DNA of 64,000 nucleotides from Amaurobius ferox. Taxonomy: Eukaryota > Arthropoda > Arachnida > Araneae > Amaurobiidae. The DNA lies in NCBI GenBank assembly GCA_951213105.1, contig OX578139.1, positions 71,032,754-71,096,753 on the forward strand. The letters are read 5' to 3'. Numbering within the stretch: the first letter of the stretch is position 1; each line of letters begins with the position of its first letter. A program made the translations under genes and the position numbers. Below, piece after piece: positions 57,840 through 64,000 of the stretch. A model generated the notes under the pieces. That model worked only from the letters and a program-made list of their open reading frames with translations. It had not been told where the DNA came from and searched no databases.

Positions 57840-59830
57840 AAAGAACTGTTCGTCAGGTCCGAGTATTTAATTAAAATGAACACAAAATGTGTGTTTCTGA
57901 TTTTGGAGAAAGATAATATCTATAAACTCTAAAAAATTGGACTACACACATAAAGATAGAAAAATAATAAAGGAAACAAGAATACCTGGAAAAGACACTG
58001 CAAGTGTGCTAGAAGAAACTGCAAAACCATTGGAGCTCAAAATGAAGAGACCAGTGTTGCCAATCGCAAAGTTTAAAAGTAGAGATCCGCTGTTGCCAAA
58101 CGTGTGTAACAAATAACACTAATGCGAAAAGGCAATAAAAGATGATATTCTACATTAAGAGCTACAAAAGGGCCACAAAATAATGGGGCGTAGTTAGGCT
58201 AATATATAAGGGGATGTAAATATAATGTAATGTTAAATCAAGAGAATATTGATGTCTGACTAATATAAGATACAAAGAAGAGAATTCATGAATATTCAGC
58301 TAATCCAAACTTTTTAACAATGCTATTTACTAAATATGCTGGATGTTTATATAAATTGCTGGTAATTTTTATATTATTTATATGCTTAACATGAAATATT
58401 TTATCTTATATTCTATAAATTTTAAAAAGCGGATTAAGGATAATATTTCTAAATATTTGAATCGAGTTGCAGGAACTAAATGATGATATTTTATTAATTT
58501 TGAATTTAAAATAGTCTTTTTTATGATATAAATTAGTAACAACTCCATGGTTAGGTTCAATAATTAGATTTAAATCTAAAAAATTAATATTACTGCTAAT
58601 AGTAGCTTCATTAGGCATTGATTTCAAATTATCTGGATAGAAATCTATATCTATGACATAATTTTTAGTATATACTAAACAATTCAGATCATCAACATAT
58701 CTGTGAATTTTATAATCTATTGAATTAAAAGACTGTTCATAATGGTAAAGATATAAATTAGCTAACATACTGCTACTGCAGCCACTCTGTGGAACTCCTG
58801 AGACTTGTATAAGTATAATTTATTTCCTTGAAAAATATAATTATCGAAAAGAACAAAGTGAAGAAGTTTAGGGAAATTGATACATATTGATAAAAGTAGT
58901 TTGTTTGTAATATAAACATTATATACAGCTAAAATTAAAATATATAAATCAGAGATCTTAATATTATTGAAAAGATCTTTAAATTCAAAAGTTTGAAATC
59001 CAATTAGTTTACCTAGTGATGTTAATTTAGTTTCTAATTACTTACTATTATTTAGAATAGGGTAATTATTGCTAGAATAACATAAAATATCATTTATTAG
59101 ATTTAAATAATTTAGTGTTAATTTACTCGCAGTAGTAGAGTAAGTATTATGACCACTAATAACTGTTTTAAATTTAATAGGCTTTTTATGAAATTTAGGA
59201 ATAAGCACTATATACGGAAATTTAAGAAATTTATAATTGATATTTAAATCACTTTCCATATTGATAATTTTTAGTTTGATACTTTTAATAGAATGTGAAT
59301 CTAGTTTAAATGGACACAATTATTCTTTAGATAATCTAACAGAAATTGTATATAGAATTCTTTAGACAATAGCATAATTATTAGAGGTTTTATCAACATA
59401 AGTAATAACAAAACATCTTTGTAAGTCATTAATGGACTGTTTTATATTATCAATATTATATATAGTAGATCTAGACAATTTAATAAATACTACAAGTAAT
59501 AAATTTTAATAAAATAAATTTCCACATATTAAATGTCTCTAAAGGCAAAGCATATTTTGAAGCTAATTTATAAATATATTTATTAAGGTCAAAATTTATT
59601 GACTTTAAAACTTTAAAAGAATTATTACAAGATGGTAACCTGAATTTAGTATCAAATAACATAATGGTTCTTAAGGTATCGTTTTTAACTATGGCTAAGT
59701 CTCCTGTAACTATATGCCCCAAGTGTGGATTTAGATATTTAGCAAATTTGTTTACTTAGCAACTACAATCATTATCTACATTTGACATGGAATCATTATC
59801 TATAGAGAGAGATTGTGAAATTTCATTATA
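57840..59830 (-). mobile_element. Penelope-like retroelement candidate, decayed
   Basis: A reverse transcriptase pseudogene (58378-59760) with a probable 3' region to its left. Near 57833-57865 the minus strand has CTGACGAACAGTTCTTTC followed by AAAATGAACAATTGA. That is a CTGANGA motif with a small hairpin (GTTCTTT/AAAATGAAC), of the kind seen near ends of Penelope-like elements. The region lies between (TA)n arrays at 57606-57656 and 60030-60120. No GIY-YIG endonuclease was recognised, so the class is tentative. Confidence 0.5.
58378..59760 (-). pseudogene. Reverse transcriptase (YVDD), decayed
   Basis: Minus-strand pieces in order: HIVTGDLAIVKNDTLRTIML (59720) and KYALPLETFNMWK, then, after a frame change, FVITYVDKTSNNYAIV. 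FPYIVLIPKFHKKPIKFKTV and SGHNTYSTTASKLT follow at about 59240-59130, matching the LPKxHKxP palm-entry motif. Next is FEFKDLFNNIKISDLYILI (motif A position, with E where D is expected), then GVPQSGCSSSMLANLYLYHY (motif B) and HRYVDDLN (motif C). NFLDLNLIIE and YHKKDYFKFKINKI complete it. I see about three in-frame stops and at least two frameshifts. Comparison with the related cnidarian/Penelope-type RTs is from memory and the clade is uncertain. Confidence 0.8.
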
Positions 59831-60029
59831 AATTAAAATAATAAAAACAAAAGTGCAGGAGTGCAAAACAGTATACACAGCATCAGACCGCGGGTAATAT
59901 AATAACGTGTATGTAATTATATTAAAAGCAGAAAGTAAAAAGCAACGACGAAGGACTGGAAAAGTAGATCATGGAATGGCCAGGAAAAGGAAAATAAATC
60001 AATGAATAGTATATCTGCCAGAAAGGTCC

Positions 60030-60121
<92 letters not shown>
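60030..60121. repeat. (TA)n arrays
   Basis: Two runs separated by ATCTTATATA at about 60080-60088. Confidence 0.95.
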
Positions 60122-60122
<1 letters not shown>

Positions 60123-60417
60123 ATAGAAATAGGATACAAATGGATACAAAATGGATGGGAAGGCTAACGGGCAATATGCTAAAAAATGCCTAAGGGGGGA
60201 TTATTGTGACCCCCTTAAATCCCCGGTTACAGCATGCTGCTAGGCCGCGGCACACTCCCGGTATGGCCACAATTCCCGTAGCACTTCTCCAATGCCTGTA
60301 CCTCGAATGAATAGACCTTGATTTTTAAGGGGTCACAATCCTCCTTTAGGCATTTTTAGCATATTTCCCGTTAGCCTTCCCATTCATTTTTATTCCATTT
60401 GTATCCTATTTCTATCT
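60119..60417. mobile_element. Foldback element with about 100-bp inverted repeats
   Basis: AGATAGAAATAGGATACAAA at the left pairs with TTTGTATCCTATTTCTATCT at the right. The arms extend through GGGAAGGCTAACGGG and GCCTAA(A)GG(A)GG to CCCCTTAAA. The GC-rich centre (TGCTGCTAGGCCGCGGCACA) forms further small stems. The left side abuts (TA)n. There is no coding capacity. Confidence 0.85.
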
Positions 60418-60523
60418 AATTTCATTATATTTCGCATAATGAGGAAAATGCTGCATTGCGCTTTTCATTTATATGATTTTTATCTCGAACCTTTTAATAT
60501 TATAGTGCTTCATCAATTTTTAT

Positions 60524-60545
60524 TATATATATATATATATATATA
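60524..60545. repeat. (TA)n microsatellite
   Basis: About 20 bases of TA directly at the left edge of the following MITE. Confidence 0.9.
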
Positions 60546-60867
60546 AGGATATAAACAAGAAGAAAAAATAAGCGAGAACGGGAGTGACCATATGATTTGC
60601 ATAGAATGGCAGGGGTGGATTGCGACACCCTTTCCCGCTTAAAGCAGCTTTCAGCGGGAAAGAGGTGTCGCGAGAAAGTTACAAGCGGGAAAGTTACAAG
60701 AGGGAAAGTTACAAGCGGGAAAGTTACAAGCGTTTAAGCGGGAAAGGGGTTTTAATAAGCTGCTTTAAGGGGGAAAGGGGTGCCGCAATCCACCCCTGCC
60801 ATTCTATGCAAATCATATGGTCACTCCTGTTCTCGCTTATTTTTTCTTCTTGTTTATATCCTTATAT
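60541..60867. mobile_element. Foldback MITE with internal 16-bp repeats
   Basis: ATATAAGGATATAAACAAGA at the left pairs with CTTGTTTATATCCTTATAT at the right. The arms run about 100 bp almost without mismatch through GCGAGAACGGGAGTGACCAT and GGCAGGGGTGGATTGCG. Between them four copies of GGGAAAGTTACAAGC-type units (60668-60731) lie in tandem. There is no transposase. It is next to (TA)n, like the foldback at 60119. Confidence 0.9.
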
Positions 60868-60969
60868 GCCATTCTGGATGCAGAGCTGCTAAGCGCCACA
60901 TCCTCTGTAAGGTTTCTATTTTCTCCTTTACTTAAATAGGAGTTCCTTTCGTGATATACTTATTTTTAT

Positions 60970-60970
60970 A

Positions 60971-61011
<41 letters not shown>
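60970..61011. repeat. (TA)n microsatellite
   Basis: About 40 bases of TA repeat. Confidence 0.95.
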
Positions 61012-61013
<2 letters not shown>

Positions 61014-61144
61014 GTATAATGTTTAACTATCTTGCAACAATGGCATTTTTATGGGCCATTTTGGGCATGAATCTGAGGGGGTGAATCCTAGAGGAATCAA
61101 CTCAAATTTGATGAAATATTGTATTGTCATCGTAGATACATAAG

Positions 61145-61529
61145 TGTTGTTGAGACCCAGACCGTCCGACTTACCAGAAAGGTGTAAGGTAACCGTTTGG
61201 ACGACCGGAAAGTGCCTTCCAATTTAGACCGGAACCCAGTGGGGAAGGCATCCACAGGGACCGTACCCTCCTTCCCCTACCACTAACCTCTCGGAAGGAC
61301 TTACGGACCCATATGTTTAACGTGATCGTACTCCGCATGAACACGGCGACAGTTGTGGCACCATGCAAATCCAGCGCGCAAACCACTGGGCTACTGAGCC
61401 CGAAATGTGCCAACAGCACGCGGTGTTCCCAGGTGGTCACCCACCCAAGTACTAACCGCACCCGATGCTGCTTGACTTCGATGATCCAACCAGAACCGGA
61501 GTTTCCAGCACGGTAGGGCCGTTGGCCTG
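61145..61529 (-). mobile_element. SINE-A, full length
   Basis: Sense strand starts GGCCAACGGCCCTACCGTGC (5S head, about 61528-61409), continues with the tRNA-like part, body and hairpin tail, and ends with (CAA)n at 61145. Perfect 11-bp duplications AGATACATAAG flank it at 61134-61144 and 61530-61540. This copy confirms the full-length structure seen at 19496-19886. Confidence 0.93.
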
Positions 61530-61540
61530 AGATACATAAG

Positions 61541-62590
61541 AGTGTAAAATTTTAAGAACATCAGTTGGTTAGAAGTAGGTAAAAAATTAATTTCAAAATC
61601 TGACCCAAACAAACAGACGAGCAAGCAAACAAACAAACAAACAGAGAAACCAACTTCAATAAAACAGTGTAAAAGTATAAAAATTTTTAGTTGTAATTTT
61701 TATCTTAATTTGCAATGCTGAGTAATAAAATGCATATTTTTTGTATGTATTCTTCTGCCGGAATTCGTGAATTAGATTCCATACAAATGTCAAAATATTT
61801 TCCTGCGGTGTCATGAATCACGGGCGAACAAACAACACACGCAAGTCATAACAAGACAGAATTTATAATCAAGGCTGTTCCAGTAAGATAGGCGCATCAA
61901 GGGTGCAATTACATTGTTTATGTTTCTTTATGTCACTACTAACTTTGAATCTGCGTTGTCGCGTGTTTTCAATTCAGGGTTTCTATGATGATATTATTCA
62001 AAATAGTATTATTTTCGACAAATTATAGCATAAACAAATTCAGGATTTGTTTATATGTTACTTTATGAATGTAATATTTTTTTCTTAATTTGTTGTTAGT
62101 GTATTTAAATATTTAGGTTTGGAGATGTATAAAATGCACAGGAGTTTTGCGTATATATAAGATACATTAATAAATGTTCTATTTTGACATTGCATAAAAG
62201 AATAAAAATAAAAGCCCAATTTAAATACAATCTACAATCGTACCAAATGCAACGGTATGAATGTAGCGATGCACTTGGTCGCATTTATCGATAAATTGAT
62301 GTATTTGCAGAATGTGTTCTCTTTAACAGTTGTTTTGCATAAAATGTTAATGCAGTAATGCTAATGCATGAGAAAGCAGTATTTTAAAAATATTTTAAGT
62401 GCATCAGAAAATTTAATTTTGCTATATTGGTGTTCGGAAATAACAACGTGGACTATATAATCAATTTCAAGATAATATAATTTTAATAAGCAAAACACAT
62501 TGTGCAAAACATAAGGAAAAACAGAAGAAATATAATTATGCACAAATTATTGAAACAGAGCATTCAATATTCAAGGATACGTTAGATAAG
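61541..62590. other. Unannotated stretch with a (CAAA)n tract
   Basis: A (CAAA)n-like tract lies at 61622-61645. Otherwise nothing is recognised. Confidence 0.35.
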
Positions 62591-62599
62591 TATTATGCG

Positions 62600-62720
62600 T
62601 TTATACTTTTCAGTCTTTTGTGAGTTTGTAATCAATCTCTCCTCATATATCCAATCAAAACCTTATTTTATAATACATTTGTAGAAGCTCTTTAAATATA
62701 AAAACATCTATTCATAACAA
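62600..62720. repeat. Diverged third copy of the duplication flank
   Basis: TTTGTGAGTTTGTAATCAAT, TCATATATCCAATCAAAACC and TTTAAATATAAAAACATCTA correspond in order to 57474-57565 (TTTGCGATTTTGAATCAATT, TCATATATGCCAAAAAATC, ATAAATATAAAGACGTCAAT). Confidence 0.65.
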
Positions 62721-62775
62721 TTCATAATCAATTCATTAATTTATAATCAATTAGCAATTTATTCCTTAATCACTG

Positions 62776-62999
62776 CAGATTAAGGATATAGCAGAAGGGA
62801 TTAAGGATTCACCAGAAGGGATTAATAATAGAGCAGAAGGAATTAAGGATACACTAGAAGGGATAAAGGATATACCCGAATGGATTAAGGATACACCAGA
62901 AGGGATTAATTATAGAGCAGATGGGATTAAGGGTACATCAGAAGGGATAAAGGATATACCCGAAGCGTTTAAGGATACAATATAAGGGTTTACAGATAG
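62776..62999 (+). repeat. 24-bp minisatellite with open frame (GIKD repeats)
   Basis: About nine units of GATTAAGGATACACCAGAAG with variants. One plus-strand frame stays open across it, IKDIAEGIKDSPEGINNRAE and so on, an 8-residue EGIKDxxE periodicity, to a TAA at 62982-62984. There is no ATG. The alternation of IPE, TPE and RAE units suggests a 72-bp higher-order period. Whether it is translated is unknown; a low-complexity exon is possible. Confidence 0.75.
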
Positions 63000-63009
63000 A
63001 CCAGGAGGG

Positions 63010-64000
63010 ATTATGCAAATATAAACAATATTTACATTTTTTATGAGACCCGACACTTAATACTGTTGCATTCAAAAGACTTATTAGCACAATTCTATAA
63101 TGTGGCTAAAACATCCCCATATGACTATTGTAACAACAAATTTTCGATTTCATTAGTAATTTTGAAATGTGCAATTTTTTAAGTGATGGCATTCAGACCT
63201 TCATTGAAACCCTCCCACGTTAAACGGAGACTCAACGTTCCCGTTCTGTGGATCACACCTATTTTAAAAGTTAAAAGTTGAACGATGTGCTGACCTTGCC
63301 ACTTATCAGAAACTTCCGGAGATATCCTGTTTCAGATTCTTTGCTAGATGTTTCGAATCTTTTATCTTTTTTTTTTTGCTTTGCTGAGAGCGTGTTCCGA
63401 GATTCGGAGTATGGTGTAATATGTAATACTGAAAATATATAAATTACATTGTTGGCGGGGTACCAATATATAAATTTGTTTAATTGTACTGAGATTGTTG
63501 AAATGAAGATTTAAACTGAGTTGCTTAACGCAGAACGTAAGGTCGCCGCAAGTTGAGGATTTAGGTTTTGTGTTTTGTTTGGTATGTTGGTGCGTATTGC
63601 GTCCGTTGTGTTAATTGTTATTTATACGAGTAACATTTATCTATTTTGTCGATTTATATAACTATCTTGCATCAACTTCCTTGCAAAGGCGGGTACATTT
63701 TCTAGTCTCATGATTTATACTTTCCCTGTATCTGCAATAAGATCGTAAACGAATGCCATTTCTATCAATATTCTTATTGTTCAATATACAATTATCTTAA
63801 TATCTTAAGAATTTTTAAACTGCTATTATTCTTTTAATAAAACCTTACGAAATAAAATATCCAATAATTAATAAAAAAAATAAGAGTAATTTAAAAAACT
63901 TTTTAACTATATTTCCTGGGTGTTAATTAATTGGATCCCCTATGGTATTTCTATATTTAGCTAAATGGAATTGGGTTATGATGCCGATAAAGCAAAACTA
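63010..64000. other. No recognisable feature
   Basis: AT-rich, no shared repeat or convincing frame to the window end. Confidence 0.35.

Overview
The window is AT-rich, repeat-dense eukaryotic nuclear DNA. It holds no bacterial-style operons and no long uninterrupted host gene. The repeat types point to an arthropod, and my inference is an arachnid such as an orb-weaving spider. The evidence is: a SINE headed by an arthropod-like 5S rRNA; Tc1, mariner and DUF4817-type transposons; a KRBA2-like integrase element; and three abundant hairpin-ended non-autonomous families. The 61-163 residue open frames that are not mentioned below are mostly chance or repeat-borne.

Layout. 1-2.0 kb is a diverged direct-repeat array. 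Three families share one architecture: a subterminal inverted repeat near the 5' end, an internal microsatellite, and a 3' hairpin that contains the inverted-repeat partner. Family A (CTTTCCCTGCA type) lies at 4.7-5.7, 6.7, 9.6-10.1, 34.6-37.4 and 54.8-57.0 kb. Family B (CTTTCCTTATA type) lies at 10.4-11.3, 33.4-34.3, 38.4-39.1, 42.1-42.7 and 46.6-51.4 kb. Family C (AACACTTT type) lies at 2.1-3.0, 12.3-13.6, 22.9-23.9 and 52.0-53.3 kb. I interpret these as DINE-1/Helentron-like elements.

DNA transposons: a complete but internally deleted hAT at 8505-9239 with a perfect 8-bp target duplication; a decayed Tc1 at 13.6-14.5 kb; a DUF4817/mariner-type element at 15921-18028 with two SINEs inside it; a Tc1 at about 27.1-30.0 kb carrying a roughly 1.5-kb insertion; a KRBA2-like element at about 30.05-32.75 kb; a mariner at 41092-42010 that has lost its catalytic core; a long-TIR MITE at 45396-46031; and foldback elements among (TA)n arrays at 60.1-60.9 kb. 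A decayed YVDD reverse transcriptase, probably Penelope-like, lies at 58.4-59.8 kb. A probable solo LTR lies at 40142-40523.

The most informative part is a LINE/SINE pair. SINE-A fuses a 5S rRNA head, a tRNA-like segment and a 3' hairpin tail. At 43414-44737 a SINE-A copy is split by a 5'-truncated LINE, and both insertions have target duplications. The LINE encodes the end of an RNase H domain and a Cys/His knuckle. Its 3' end carries the same hairpin tail as the SINE, so it is the likely source of SINE mobility. About 60-bp orphan LINE tails with their own target duplications are scattered through the window. At 19267-19900 four insertions of the pair were stacked into one target sequence, all in the same orientation.

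Possible host coding sequence is weak: a hydrophobic ORF at 25472-25669 just downstream of a near-identical 237-bp tandem duplication, a short exon-like segment at 24748, and a few unrecognised ORFs (3973-4239, 7639-7926, 14707-14937, 15145-15436).
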